Shown: positions 35,561 to 47,975 of the stretch, piece after piece | Layout: every line of letters begins with the position of its first letter | Position numbering within the stretch: the stretch's first letter is position 1 | Assembly: GCA_015680685.1 (NCBI GenBank) | Contig: MNCI01002924.1 | Coordinates: forward strand, 124,001-188,000 | From: Gnetum montanum | Taxonomy: Eukaryota; Streptophyta; Gnetopsida; Gnetales; Gnetaceae | Length of the DNA: 64,000 nt | Direction of reading: 5' to 3' | Made by a program: the position numbers and the translations under genes | Notes under the pieces: generated by a model | Databases searched by the model: none | Seen by the model: the letters and a program-made list of their open reading frames with translations, nothing else | What the model was told of the DNA's origin: nothing

Positions 35561-36678
35561 GTTGTTAATAATTTTTTTCATCAAGTGAGCGAGCATACTA
35601 CAACTCTCCTACTACACTAAGCCAGTGAGCACACTATAGTTCAAGACTAAAGCACTTGCAATCTATACAACTTGTGCTGCTAATGTGGCCTTCTACATTC
35701 TATCATCTATAGTCTATTTGCATTTATGTATTGTATGGTTTTCTTGTCTTCTTGGAGTTGTGTTTGTAGGATGAAGCCCTAGGTAGTCATACAAAGGTGC
35801 ATCTCATCGTAGCAACAAGTTGCCACATCACTAAGATGTGCATGATTGGACTAGCTAAACCTTTCAAGAGTGCACATTCCTATTATCTTGTTAGAGCCTA
35901 CTCACATCTACTCCTACATATTGATACTCTTCCATTCCTTGCATAGTAAAGATTGCAAACCTTTTTGATGCTCATGTGCTATGACCACATGGAACCCTCT
36001 TCAAATTAAGCTTCAAAGCCCAAGGTGGATGTAACATAAGTCATCCCATGGGGAGCCTTTATCAATAGGTCAAAGCTCAGCCAAATGTAATATAAGTCAT
36101 CTTAGGGAAGAAACACCTATCATACAAACATGATGTAGTTTCGCCAATGATAAAGTAAAGCCCATGTGGTGACACGCAACTGATGGAAAGAACTTCTAAG
36201 TAAGAATTTAGTAACGTGCAAAGCCCAAAGAAGGTTCAACCCATCCAAAAATAAAAAATAAAAACCAAAGGGAAGAAAGCACATTGTCAAGCAATCTAGC
36301 ATGAAAGCAGTTTCACAGAAGACCCAACCTTGAACCTACACCTTGATTCTCACATAAGCACTCCAATGAGAGGTCAACATTTTCAAGGGTAGGCCACTCT
36401 CGTGCCATGGTCACTAGTAGCCGTGATGTTCTTGTAACATAATATCCTATTTGCACCTTATGCTCCCTTTTACCCCCAACACATCACCTACACCTTTTAC
36501 TCTCACTTCTCACCTACCATCTCATATAGCAGTACCCAAAGCACTCTTTGGACATGGTAAAATGACATTTGACCATGCACTAAAGAGCGATGTTGGTGCC
36601 AAGTCTACTATGGTGTTTTACTATTCTTTGTCTATGTCTCTCAGGCCACTCCTCTAGATGTCAACAAAGAAGGACCAA
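35561..36678 (+). other. 3' tail and polypurine tract, second Tat copy
   Basis: Aligns with 191-1568 and with the minus strand of 5029-6540. It includes the acceptor-like gttgtgtttgtag ending at 35769 and the segment gtgcatgattggactagcta. The polypurine tract, caacaaagaaggaccaa, lies at 36662-36678. No coding domain was seen. Confidence 0.6.
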
Positions 36679-38186
36679 TGAAACACCACCAAATCTAGAC
36701 TACAGTGTCCTAGCTACAAATTTTGGCAATAGTGAAAACTACGCTCAACCCCTCTATAGAACATTGACAGCATAGTTAGTTGGAGGGAAAAATTTCAAAA
36801 TGTTGCCTAAGTGTTGAGACTATGCTCTTCCCAAAGCATACCATTCCAAAACATAGACAATGTAGTCATGGAGAGTGTAGTTAGTAGAAGGCTAGTTTTA
36901 GCAAATTTTGCTAAGTGTCAAGATTATGCTCGACTCTAGTTAAGAGGGTAGTCAACCTCTCAAGGAGAGTGTAGTCTATAAAAATTTCATTTTTCTCATA
37001 GATTCCACCAGCATTGAGACTATGCTCATCCCCAGCCCAGAGCATAGTCACCTTGTAGAAGAGTGTAGTCGATAAGGACAGTCTTTAGTGGCCTTTATAG
37101 CATAGTAACGACTCTCAGCTCAGCTCCAGAACACCACCAACTCACCTTTGGCAAGAGTAGTAAGCAAAATGCTTCTTTTTTGTATTCACTTTTGCCCCAA
37201 AATTGTAACTACGCTTGATCCCATGCAAGGGCATGGAGAACATAATCTTTGAGTGTCATTTTTTAGGTACCTTGTCGTCCTCTTGGTGCACACACATGTG
37301 GTTGACTGCATAGTCACAATCTCACAGTCTTGCAGAGTCTAGTAGAGCACAACAAAGTGTAATACCATCAGCCCCATTAGTACACCACATGAATAGTAAC
37401 TACACTGAGCATAGTCGTAGTAGTCCCATTCGCCATGTGGCAGCCATCACGCATTTGCTGCTAACCCTAACCCTATAAATACCTGCGTCTTTGACATAGT
37501 AAGGGTTGGATCTCATATATGAGCAAGGGCATATTAGTGAACCAGAAAAGAGGTGAAGTTTCAGACCACCGCAGACCCCCCTAGTAGTCCAACAAAACAT
37601 TGCACCCAGTGGTACATTGCGATGACCAACCTAGTAGAAGCAAACACCTTGGCAGGACACCAATCTTCATGGCCAAACCACCCAAGGACTATGACTACAC
37701 TATCCACCTATAGCTATTATACACCACATATCTTTTAAACCGCCTTCTAGTGTTAGCTACACTCAACCCCATTTTGGGTGGTATTCTACTCCATTTTCTT
37801 CGTTTTTTTGCATTTTTCTCCATTTTTACTACATAGACATGCTTGAACTATGCTCGGGTGGTGGTCCTCATGCATTGACACCATCTACCTTGTTGAAACC
37901 CTTGACTATGCTTTCCCCCTCGGGTGCCTATAACTACAATCAACCCCACTGACATTGCAAACACCACAAGTAATGTAAACACCACTTGCACCCTTAGCAA
38001 CACCTCACATTAGCACTGTAGCTAGCCACGTTACACCCCCATTGCATCTAGTAAGTCCCTACTTGATTGACTAGATCATCCAGGGTGCCCCACCTTTACC
38101 TCCAGCAGGTCCTTGTGTAAATTTAGGGTTAGGCTATGTGCCCGTGGACCTCAATGTTCTAGCCACCAACATTTCTGATCGTTACA
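36679..38186 (+). mobile_element. 3' LTR of the second Tat copy
   Basis: It runs from TGAAACACCACC to TGATCGTTACA (1508 bp). A TATA box, tataaata, lies at 37474-37481. Its inverted-repeat words are gactatgctc/gagcatagtc type (36822-37080). No primer binding site follows; the next bases are Athila-like protease. No 5-base target duplication was found next to it, as expected if the other end of the element is lost. Confidence 0.8.
37474..37481 (+). promoter_or_regulatory. TATA box of the LTR at 36679-38186
   Basis: tataaata in the context ctaaccctataaatacctgc. It is shared by the five LTRs of this family and so is the probable core promoter. Confidence 0.6.
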
Positions 38187-38560
38187 AAGAACTACAATGG
38201 GGACTTTCCAATCATCATGGGAAGGACAAGGCTAAGCACTATTGATGTAAGAATGGGCATAAGAGATATTTCCTTAGAAATATCCAAAGAAAATGAATTT
38301 GGAAAGATTAAGAAGAAGTGAGTTCCATGCATTATGTACAACGATACTGGGTGCAATTGTGTACTAAAACTCTGGATAGTGAAATGAGCATCCATCTCTA
38401 TATACAAGTAGTAAGCACCAGAAGCAGAAATTCAAAGGTGTTTGTATGCAGCAGCCATAAAACATGAGGGTACCCTATAGAAACCACTAATTTTGAGAGT
38501 AGCACACTTTGCATGGAACCAACTAAGAGCTTGACATGCGCATATGTCGCAGTCATGGAT
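38187..38560 (+). pseudogene. Protease remnant of Athila-like element 1
   Basis: From 38204 the sequence matches 47400-47690 (PTFLV-like and FSIIMGRAWLSMVEARMGIR of the second element). Here it reads NHHGKDKAK-type coding with ISLEISKENEFGKIKKK after frame changes. The N-terminal part with the catalytic DSG is missing because the element joins the Tat LTR here. Confidence 0.6.
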
Positions 38561-39690
38561 GATCTAGAGCAAGTTCATCACTAACTCTCTGATGATGCAA
38601 ATGATGATACCTATTGGGAAGAGTTAGAAATTCTTGAAACTTTCAAGCAAGAGCCCCTTGAACTAAAAACATTACAAGTTGGCATGGAATATGTGTTCTT
38701 AGAAATGAAAAGTCGATCATAATCAATGTAAATCTTGCTCTAGAACAAAAAAAGATGTTGAATGTAGTTGAAAAATGGTTAGTAGCCTTTGCCTAGTCAT
38801 ATCTTAAACTCACATGGATTGATCCTAGAATATGCCAGCATCACATTTACATTGATCTAGCCTTGAAGCCAAAGAAGTAGCCATAGAGATGATTGAACCC
38901 TAAAATTAAGCAAATCGTCAAGGAGGAAATTGAACAACTCCTCAAGGCGGGTTTCATTTATCCCATTGCAGATAGCGAGTGGGTTAGCCCAGTTGTGATT
39001 GTGACAAACCAAGGTGGTAAGTGGTGGGTTTGCATTGATTTTCAGCTACTGAATATGCCAACATTTAATGATAACTTTTCATTGCCATTTGTTGATTAGT
39101 TATTAGACATAATATCCAAGCATTGCTTACAATTTTTTGGATGGTTATAGTGGATATAACCAAATCTAGATTGTGCTGGAGGACCAAGCCAAAACAACAT
39201 TCACAAGTCCTTGGGAGACTTTTAAATATCATAAGATGCCTTTTGGTCTGTGCAATGCCCATGCTACCTTTAAATGCCTAGTCTTAAGCATTTTTTAATA
39301 GAAAATTGGTAGTGGTATGGAAGTCTTCATGGATGACTTCTCCACCTATGGAGCTACATTTGAGCAAGCATTGGACCACCTTGAGTAAGTATTGAAACAA
39401 TGTGTTGAGACAAACCTTAGGCTCAATTGATGGTCCAAGAAGGCATTGTGTTGGGGCACCAATATCACAAGTAGAAATTGAGATCAACCTCGAAAAAATA
39501 AGGGCCATCAAAGGAATAACCCATCAACCAGAAACTGTCAAATATGTGTGGTCATTCCTGGGACATACTAGCTATTGTCAACGAGTCATAGAGAATTTCT
39601 CTAAGATCGTAAAACCATTGGTGGAGTTAACAAAGAAAGATGCTCCATTTTTCTGGACTATGGAATGCGTATAAGCATTCCAATAGCTGA
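38561..39690 (+). pseudogene. Reverse transcriptase of Athila-like element 1
   Basis: LKTLQVGMEYVFLEMKS and ICQHHIYIDLALKPKK lead into 38893-39099, with EEIEQLLKAGFIYPIADSEW and VIVTNQGGKWWVCIDFQLLN. The active site is VFMDDFSTYG (about 39319-39350), the MDDFS form typical of Athila elements. A thumb region with VSFL-like SFLGHTSYCQRVIENFSKIV follows at 39540-39610. There are many stops and frameshifts. Confidence 0.8.
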
Positions 39691-40260
39691 AAGAAAAACT
39701 TGTGAAAACCCCAATCCTACAAGCACTTGACTGGTTCAAACTATTTCATGTTATGATAGATGCATCATATTATGCCTTGGAAGCTGTGCTTACATAGATG
39801 GATGACAAGAAACATCCACATTCACTATGCTAGCTGAAGCATTGTGGGTGCACAAATGAACTACAAAAAAAGAACTAATGGCAGTGGTGTTTGTTCTAGA
39901 AAAGTTTAGGCATTATGTGCTTAAATATAAAGTGTTTGTACACAAAAACCACAGTGCCATCTACTTCCTGATGAATAAGCCAATGGTAAGCCCTTGCATA
40001 ATATGGTGGCTGGTGATCTTATAGGAATTTGATCTCCATGGTAGATCAAAAGGGCATTGAAAATGTGATCGCCAATCACTTATCTTGGTTACAATTGGAC
40101 AACAAAGAGGAGGAGAACCCACTATCTGATATGTTTCCTGATAAATTCCTATTTTTTGGGGCTATAACTAAACAATTGACCAATGAGCCTAAATGGTATG
40201 ATGGCATTCTCACCTATCTTCTCATCCAAAAGATGCCACAAGGGTTGGTCCACTAAAAGA
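39691..40260 (+). pseudogene. RNase H of Athila-like element 1
   Basis: FHVMIDASYYALEAVLT has the first aspartate. KELMAVVFVLEKFRHYVLKY has the conserved glutamate, followed by HKNHSAIYFLMNKPM. A further segment, 40029-40256, gives ENVIANHLSWLQLDNKEEEN, the usual end before integrase. The match to 48106-48640 is close. Confidence 0.75.
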
Positions 40261-40624
40261 AATAATAGTTTCTTCACCAAGTAAAATGCTTCATGGAGAT
40301 CAATGAACATCTCTACAAGGTGTGCGTCGATGGCCTAGTTCAATGGTGTGTTCCTAATACTAATCAACTGCATGTTTTCTAAGATGCTCATGAAGGTCCT
40401 TGTGGAGGCCACTATGCTAGGCAATGCACAGTCATTAAAATCCTAATGGCAAGTTACTATTGGCAAACAATTTTTAGGGATGCTCATCAATATGTCCACT
40501 CTTGTGAACACTGCCAATGAGATGGTGAAATGACTACTCGAATGGAGGAACCTCAATAATGGATTCAACCACTAGAACCCTTCAACATATGAGGCATTGA
40601 TTTCATGGGTCCCATCACATCCAT
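40261..40624 (+). pseudogene. Integrase N-terminal part, Athila-like element 1
   Basis: The HHCC zinc region is seen as AHEGPCGGHYARQCTVIKIL and an HSCEHCQ segment (about 40385-40525). GIDFMGPIT follows with the first catalytic aspartate. The coding is cut at 40624 by the solo LTR; 40620-40624 (tccat) is the left copy of the target duplication. Confidence 0.75.
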
Positions 40625-42229
40625 TGTAGCAACCGAAAATGTTGATGGCTAGAATGGTCACGCTGAGGGGTCCGCAATCATGGTACAACTCTAACCTTGC
40701 CCCCATTCAAAGAGTCATTGTTGGAGGAAAAAAACAAAGGCAGAGCACCTAGGATAGTCTTGTCAATCAAATCGAAATTACGAAGTATTTTGACAAACAA
40801 GTGCTAGGGATTCACATAATGTTTTTGGTGTTATCGGGGTTGACTAAGCCTGAGCATAGCAAGGTTTCCTGGTGTGAAAATGATGGTGCAAGTGTGAAAA
40901 TTCATGTAAAATAGCAAAAAATGTGAGTGCAATGCTAAATGCCAAAGAAAATGCTTAAAAATGCAAAGGAGTTTAAGAGAGGAAGAATGGCACCACCCTA
41001 AACGGGGGGAGCATAATAATTACAAAGAGAGGTGAGGAGGTATGTGGTATACAAATAAGCATAGTAGGTAGCATAGCCACAATCTCTAGGGTGTCTAGGC
41101 TGTGAAAATTGATGTTTGGCATGAAGTCTATGCTTGCTGGGTTGGCTGCCATGGTTGCTCCTACAAGCTGCGATGTGCTGCGATGTCCGGTGGTGTCCCA
41201 AAGTTTTGTCAAGATGCTAAGGGTGTTTGAGTGCAAGAGTGTTAATGCCAAGATGTCAATGCTGAATGAAAATCCCAACCAAATGCTTTAAAATGCCAAC
41301 CCTTAAAATGTGAAATTTAGGGGTATTTATAAGGTTAGGGTTGCTGTAAAATGTGGATTAGGCACCATGTGGCAAAGTGGGGTAGTTGAGGCTATGTTGT
41401 TCCTAGCTATGCTCCCACTGGAGCAACTGTTGTTACACTTTGGTGTGCTCCAATGGACCCCAAGAGACTACTGGACTTTGACTACACTACCAAGATTGCA
41501 TGTGCAAGAGTTGAAAGGATCGCAATGTACCTACAAACAATGCAAAATAGTGCAATTTGTAGGCTATGCTTCGGGACTATGCTCTTCCCTCTTTCGAGTG
41601 GAGTTGAGTGTAGGTACAATTTTGGGACAAATGGGGGGTGCAAAAGAGATGCAAATTGCTAATCTTGCTTACTGGAGGAGTGTTGGAGCTGAGATGGAGG
41701 CTAGTGCTAAGCTTTGGAAGCTTTTGGAGGTTGTCTTTCTTTGCTACGCTACACTTTGGAGCATAACTCGATAGTTAGCCAAATTCTACAAAAAATTGAA
41801 CTCTAGTGCTGGCTACGCTAGCTATGCTCTGGAGCATAGTAGGAGAAAGTGAGAGTGTAGCATTGGAACTTAGAAAAAATTGGCAAAACTTACAGTCTTC
41901 ATCTAGGCTACATTAGCTACACTCTGGAGTGTAGCAAGAGGGATAGCCTTAAGAGTTACAAAATTTGCAAAAATGCTTCTTCCATGCTAAGCTAGCTTGA
42001 CACTTAGGCAAACTAGTCATTGAAGTGAATGCTACACTAGCTACACTCAAGAGCATAGCAGGGGCAATGTAAGCATAACAAGACACTTAGAAAATTTTGC
42101 GATTCTATTTCTGTGTTGCATGCTATGTTGACTATACTTTGGAGCGTAGTCCCAATAGCAGAAGTATGGGCCAAACACTTAGAAAAATTTGCCATTGAGG
42201 TGTTGTCACCCGAATTTGGTGGTGTTTCA
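40625..42229 (-). mobile_element. Solo LTR of the Tat family in Athila integrase
   Basis: It runs (minus strand) from TGAAACACCACC at 42229 to GTTGCTACA at 40625, 1605 bp, with a TATA box at about 41324-41331. It is flanked by tccat (40620-40624) and cccat (42230-42234), a 5-base target duplication with one C/T difference. The Athila coding is continuous across it: cccatcacatccat joins ccatgtcaaatggaaaggc, as at 48981-49010. No internal region remains, so it is a solo LTR. Confidence 0.9.
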
Positions 42230-43137
42230 CCCATGTCAAATGGAAAGGCATACATCATAGTTGCTATTAACTATTGTATGAAATAGGCAGAAGCAGTAGC
42301 CCTCATCGACTGTACATCTTCTACTGCTACTCAGTTTGTACAACAAAATGTTGTAAATAGGTTTGGTGTGCCACATGCATTAATTTTTTATAATGGAACT
42401 CACTTTATAGGCACTACCTTTTGGAAGCTCATTTAACACCTAGGGGTTAAACATAAACTCACAACATCCTACAACCCCTGAGCCAATGGTCAAGCTGAGG
42501 TTACTAATAGGGAAATCACAAGGACTCTAACAAGAACTATTAGAAAATATAGGAAAGACTGGAGTATGAAACTAAATGATGCCCTTTGGGCCTATCGCTC
42601 AACATGGAAACTTCCTATAGGCTACTCTTCCTATGAGCTTGTGTATGAAAAATTACCAATACTTCCTATTCAATTTGAGCTCCGTACACTTTCAACAGCC
42701 TGTGACCTCGACCTTGACTTGAGCCTAGCACAAAAAGAAAGATTAATGAATCTTAACTTGCTAGAAAAAAATTGATTGGTGGCCTTGCCATCCAACGAGT
42801 GGCACAAGGCATTCAACAAAAAGTGCCATGACCTTAAAATTAGGAAAGTCAAATTTCAACTGGGAGATAAGGTTATCTACTGGAACCCCACACACGTATC
42901 TTAATGAACCAAGTTTTAAACATTGTTGGAAAGACCTTATATAATTTATGAAACTTTTCCTTCTAAGGCCATGATGATGTACAAACCTAAGAGCCCAGAC
43001 AAGAAACAATTGCCTAACATAGAAGAAGTCAAACCTTTCCATGAGCATAAGCTAGCAAATACAACAAATGCCTCATTGGATAGACAACCATGCTCAATAT
43101 TTTAAATCTCCTCCTTTTAACTCAGTTGTAGGGGACA
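42230..43137 (+). pseudogene. Integrase core and C-terminus, Athila-like element 1
   Basis: NGKAYIIVAINYCMK continues the core. FGVPHALIFYNGTHFIG has YNG in place of the usual DNG, so the second aspartate is lost. [15 protein letters not shown] keeps the glutamate. The open frame 42566-42775 reads [20 protein letters not shown], a motif shared by Athila and related elements, followed by [15 protein letters not shown]. The end (42840-43105) contains KVKFQLGDKVIYWNP. A purine tract, gtaggggaca, precedes the LTR. Confidence 0.8.
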
Positions 43138-44490
43138 TGGCCATCCATGCTAACTATATAAGTGGCTCCTAAAATTTTCACCCATTTTGTTTTACATGTT
43201 TTTTTACAACTTTTTTTGTTACATTCTTCATTTTACTTCCTCTTGTTTTCATGTTATTAATCTTTTCTAATTTTTGTTTTACAACATCATTAGTACATTT
43301 ACTATTTCTTGAATATTTTACACTTTCTTTTATATTTTCTTTTATTCTAGTGTGATTTTCTAACTTTTTGTTAATAAGTGCCAGGCATAGTGGTAATTCA
43401 TTGTTTGATGGTGGTATGTACTATGTTGTTATTTGATTGTTGATGTTTGGATTCTAGCTTTAAATTTTATTACGAATAATTAGAACATGGTTTCTTTTCA
43501 TGCAATAGGTAGTGAGCCCACATCCACCCATTCACAAACTCTATGGTTGTCCTTGTTTTGGAAATGTGCAGTCCCTTTTTCATTAACAAAACTATAATAA
43601 ATTTGTAACTTTGGTAGTGATGAGTCACAATTCGGTTGGCTGCGTCAATGAGGCCTTGTAGACGTGGCTTCGTTGATGCATCATAGCATGCATCGATGAG
43701 GCCCCATCGACATTGTGTCTATATTTGACTATAAATACACATCCACCAGTTGCATTTATAACAATAGATATTTTTTAGTTGTGAAGCTCTTGCAGTTTGT
43801 TTATTTAAGAGTTAGAATTTTCCTCTCGAGTGCCCACAGCAGGAGTCATTAAGTGTATGGATCTTTATTTAAGCATTGTTATCCCAGAGCATGATAGTGT
43901 GTGTGGCAATAAAGATGAGCTTTCTGATAAACCTTGCAGCACTTTGAATAGATTAAATATTCTATTTATGCATTTAATGTTTTCAATTATTTATCAAATA
44001 TTTTCTAGTAATTAAGTTAATAAAGTAATTAAGCAAGATAGATTAAACACATAAGTGTGACCACTTCGAGTGTAACATGTATTCGCTTAGTAATTCCAAT
44101 AGTGTTATTTCTTGGTACACCTAGTAGTGTAGCGCTTGGTAACCCAATAGTGCATACATGGGTTCAAGACATGTGTGGAAAGTGGAACTAGATGCTTATG
44201 TTAGGACTAGTTAGACACTAGTTAATTAGTTAATCTAATTACTTTTATCTTCATTTAAACACCAAACCATGAAATATAAAATGATAAAAATCAAATGCCT
44301 CAATTACACTTAACCATAAAAATATACACCACAAGTGTAACTGGGAAGACAATGATTGACCTTAAGGCAAAGATTCACTTCCTAGAAGACTAGTGCATAG
44401 GAAACTACAAATTTTGCTAAGTTTGATTGGATCACGCGTAAATGCTTGTGATTCGTATGGTTGGACGTAGGGGTACCTCGCCGCTCATCA
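43138..44490 (+). mobile_element. Athila-like LTR 1
   Basis: It starts tggccatccatgctaac, matching tgtccatccatgctaa of LTR 2 at 49896, and ends ccgctcatca. It is 1353 bp, with a TATA box at 43730-43737. A purine tract precedes it and a primer binding site follows it. Thus it lies between two internal regions and could serve as 3' LTR of the first and 5' LTR of the second. Its start region is clearly diverged from LTR 2. Confidence 0.75.
43730..43737 (+). promoter_or_regulatory. TATA box of Athila-like LTR 1
   Basis: The string tataaata lies in ttgactataaatacacatcc, about 760 bases before the LTR end. Confidence 0.5.
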
Positions 44491-44491
44491 T

Positions 44492-44509
44492 TGGTGTTGT
44501 TGCTAGGGA
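44492..44509 (+). promoter_or_regulatory. Primer binding site, Athila-like element 2
   Basis: tggtgttgttgctaggga begins one base after the LTR end. It resembles the TGGCGCCGTTGCCGGGGA site used by many Athila-type elements, which is complementary to the 3' end of tRNA-Asp. The differences are C-to-T or G-to-A type. Confidence 0.7.
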
Positions 44510-44640
44510 CTTTGTTTATTGAAATGTGCACTATTTAGGTTTAACAGAATACCATTAATATTGTTGTATGAACCTCAAGGTTAATATCATTCCTACTATA
44601 CATAGAATTATAAAAGCACATTAATAATTTTATTTTGTTT

Positions 44641-47090
44641 TGCAAAATGTCTTCTTCTTCTCACAAGCATGAAGATGTCAAACCATTAGTCCCACAGGAG
44701 TGCAAAGTGATATATACTTATCCAGATGAGTATGTACCAGACTTCACCTTCATCCTACATTAGGATGAATAACTACGATGGTGTGATATGGAGGGCAACA
44801 TTGTCTTGCCAACTGATCCATCTGTGCTAGGGATGCTACTTAAAACTCTTAAGAAGTTGGGCACTCTTGATCTTCACAAAGAATACATTGTGGATGGTTA
44901 TGACAGTCAAAACTACTATCCCACTAAAACACAACGCAAGCAAGATTAACGTCAGGAGAAGCTCCATGAGGCTATGAAAGGAAAACATTACACTAATCCC
45001 TTGTTCTCACTAAATCAAGATGAAAATGAGAATCCTCCCTTTGAAGGTTCTCAACATGAAGATTCTGCATCCCCTATTATTGATGACAAGGGTGTGACCC
45101 TAAACCTGTAATCCACTATTCATAAAATAGGTTCAAGAAAAAGTGACAACCAAGGTAGGGACTTGGGAAAACATCACAATAGCAAGGGATCTAAGGATGA
45201 TGATTGTAATAAGAAAAAGAGTGGTGGTGGGCACCATGGTAGCAGTGGCGATCCACCTTCCTCTCCATCCTCTTCATCCAATTCCAAACATTTCTCTTCA
45301 TCTAATAGTTTTCATAGAAGCCGTTGTTAAAATAAACATGATGAAGGTGATTAATGAAACAACAATGATCATGAAGGCCACCAAGACCGAAGGGGTGGTT
45401 GAAATCATCATCGGTGTCATCAACACAGTGATGATGATGAACCTTTGTTAGTGACTAGAAGTATGCTTAACATTGCAGTGGCAATTAGAATTCCAACTAG
45501 GCATAGGAAAGATAATTAGATTAAGCACTTAGAAATGAAAAATATTCCAAGATTTGAGGGGGATACAATTTTGATTCGCAAACACATCTATAAGCTTTCC
45601 ATGATGCTTGTGCCTTATAGAACATAGAAAATGAATGGCTACAACTCAAAATCTTTCCTAGGACACTCATCAAAGAAGCTGAAAGCTGGTACTAGTCTTT
45701 GAAGCTAGAATCTATTTGCAGATGAAATACCATCCTAGAGTTATTTAATGATAAATACTAGAGATACTCCATAGTGTCTAATTTGAGAAGGCAAATCCAA
45801 GGCTGGAAATAGGGAACACATGAACCCTTGGATGCCACCATTGGTAGATACTATTCACTCTTACACCAATTCCCTAGCCATGGTTATTCTTAGAGGGAAC
45901 AACTTTGCAACATCATAGATGGGCTTAGAGCAGAAACTAGAAGAACCCTTGGGGTGTATGCCCAAGGAAGATTGTCTGAACTGAGAGCTCATCAAATCTA
46001 AAGGCTAATTGAGTAGGTAGAAAAAGAAGAAGGTGAGCTATGAAAAAGGGAATGTGTAGAAGAGTATAATAGGGACCCTTCCATCAAAAAATGGGACATT
46101 TGATTTTGTGATTAGGAGTCACCACTTGATGAAGTGGTGAATAGGAAAACCTTACCTATTCAAAAATCTATTTTTGAAATCTTGGAAAAAGTTGATAAAT
46201 TATGGGACTCTTTGGATGAAAAATTTAAAATGGCTATGAAGATCACTAAAGAATCCAAAAAGTAGAATAGTAATTATAACCATAGGAGGCAAAAAGAAGT
46301 TGAATGTACCTACCAAAGAGGTAAGGGCAAAGCTTCTGTTGTAGAGGAAGTTGTGGAAATTGACTTTGACTATGAAATTGATTATGACATCTCTCAATAT
46401 GAGCATCCAAAGGATTGTTTCCTTGTGGCTTCACACATTAAATCCTCAACTAGCACATAGGCAAGCACCTAGACTATTACCTTACCCTCAAGGCAATCCA
46501 AGGCAGTTCCACTAGCAACAACAAGCTTACTATCCAAGTGGAGCTCCTGCACAATCTTATGAATAATACCAACAATGGTACCAACCACAATCATGGGGAA
46601 TGCCACCGCCAAGGCAACAATACCCTTATAGGCAACTAGATCCATATGGATACTATGTTTAGCAACCCATCTCCCTAAGAAATTTTGCAAGTCATACCTT
46701 ATTTCAGCATCACTATTACCCTCAGAAGTACCATCAAACACATTCACCATCTGCTTGAGGGGAAAACCCATATCCATACCACCCTCCACATCCATCTACG
46801 CACACATCTCTACCTTCAACCCAATTACCTCTTGATCCATCCATGCAGGGTGAGACTCCTCCACTATTGCAACAACAAAATGCTATGAAGGCTGTACATT
46901 CACAACTGACTTTCCAGCTTCAGACAATTAATCCAAAAAAAGATCCTTCTTCTGAAATAACAATCCTCTCCAACCCTCATAACCTAGTTTGGTTGATTAT
47001 CCTACATCTCCAATACCCTCATCCTCTACATCAAATATCTTCGAATGCCCTTCAAACCAAGTGCAGCCTTGGATTCATACTATAATGCTA
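44641..47090 (+). pseudogene. gag of Athila-like element 2
   Basis: Opens with ATG at 44647 (MSSSSHKHEDVKPLVPQECK). A Glu/Asp-rich linker and basic, Met/Ile-rich frames follow at 45143-45451. The gag core is at about 45520-45970 (LRRQIQGWK, HEPLDATIGRYYSLLHQFPS, IDGLRAETRRTLGVYAQG). From 46100 a basic segment and, from 46440 to 47080, a Gln/Pro-rich C-terminal region are visible. Stops are mostly TAG. It matches 51121-53050 of the next element. Confidence 0.65.
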
Positions 47091-47159
47091 ACTCATGTTG
47101 TTTTTGGTTGGGTCAAGGCTGACAATCTTTCCATGAAAAGATCTAAACCAAGAAGTCCA

Positions 47160-47975
47160 CTCATTTACCTATAGATCGCTAGACATGAGCCATGCAAAGC
47201 TCTTCTTGACTCTGGTTCCAAAGTTAATCTCATCTCCCATGACATGTACAAGGCCTAGAACCTACCACTTCTTAAGAAGAGCAACATCTGTCTAGAATTA
47301 GCAGATCAGTCAATTGCTATCCCTCTAGGACTAGTAGAAGACATTGTAATAATAGTTTGTGGGTGGTCCTATCCTACTAATTTTCTAGTGATCAAGGTTA
47401 AAAACTGCAAAAGTGACTTCTCCATCATTATGGGAAGAGCTTGGTTAAGCATGGTTGAGGCACGTATGGGCATAAGGGACCTCTGTTTGGAAATATATAA
47501 AGAAAATGAATTGGGAAAGATAGAGAAGAAGTGTATTCCATGCATCATGTACAATGATAATGGGTACAATTATGTGCAAAAGATTTGGTCCATCAAAAGT
47601 ACATACATTAAAGTATGTGATCCGTATGCACAAGAAATCAATATTCAAAGGTGTCTATATGTAGTAGTCACAAAATAGGAGGGCACCCAGTGGCTGATAG
47701 TTGACTCTGATAGTAACACATTATGCATGGAACCAACTGAGATCCTAACATGTGCTTATGTTGAAGGCATGGACAAACTTGAACAAGTTCATTCCCAACT
47801 CTTTCATGAAGATGATGATACTCATTGGGGAGAGTTAAAAATCCCTAATAACTTCAAGAAAGAGCTCCTCAAGCTAAAAAATTTACCTGTCAACTTGGAA
47901 TATGCATTTTTAAAAAATGGTAAACCAATTATAATTAATGTCAAACTTGCTCCTAAACAAAAGCAAAGTTGTTAA
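47160..47975 (+). pseudogene. Protease and RT N-terminus, Athila-like element 2
   Basis: CKALLDSGSKVNLISHDMYK carries the catalytic DSG. LELADQSIAIPLGLVEDIV and FSIIMGRAWLSMVEARMGIR (47388-47678) follow, which is a complete retropepsin outline. The frame 47727-47975 has KKELLKLKNLPVNLEYAFLK and PIIINVKLAPKQKQ, the usual Athila sequence before RT. Few stops are seen here. Confidence 0.75.

Larger units (their letters stand above)
22797..38186 (+). mobile_element. Second copy of the Tat family, 5' truncated
   Basis: It has the same order as the 19-kb copy but on the plus strand: gag, protease, array, opposite-strand gene, RT, RNase H, plant-type RNase H, integrase, array, 3' tail, polypurine tract and one LTR at the right end. 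There is no 5' LTR or primer binding site; the left end lies within gag. On the right it abuts Athila-like protease. The B-type gag scrap on its left and B-type protease on its right are consistent with insertion into an Athila element followed by deletion. Confidence 0.75.
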
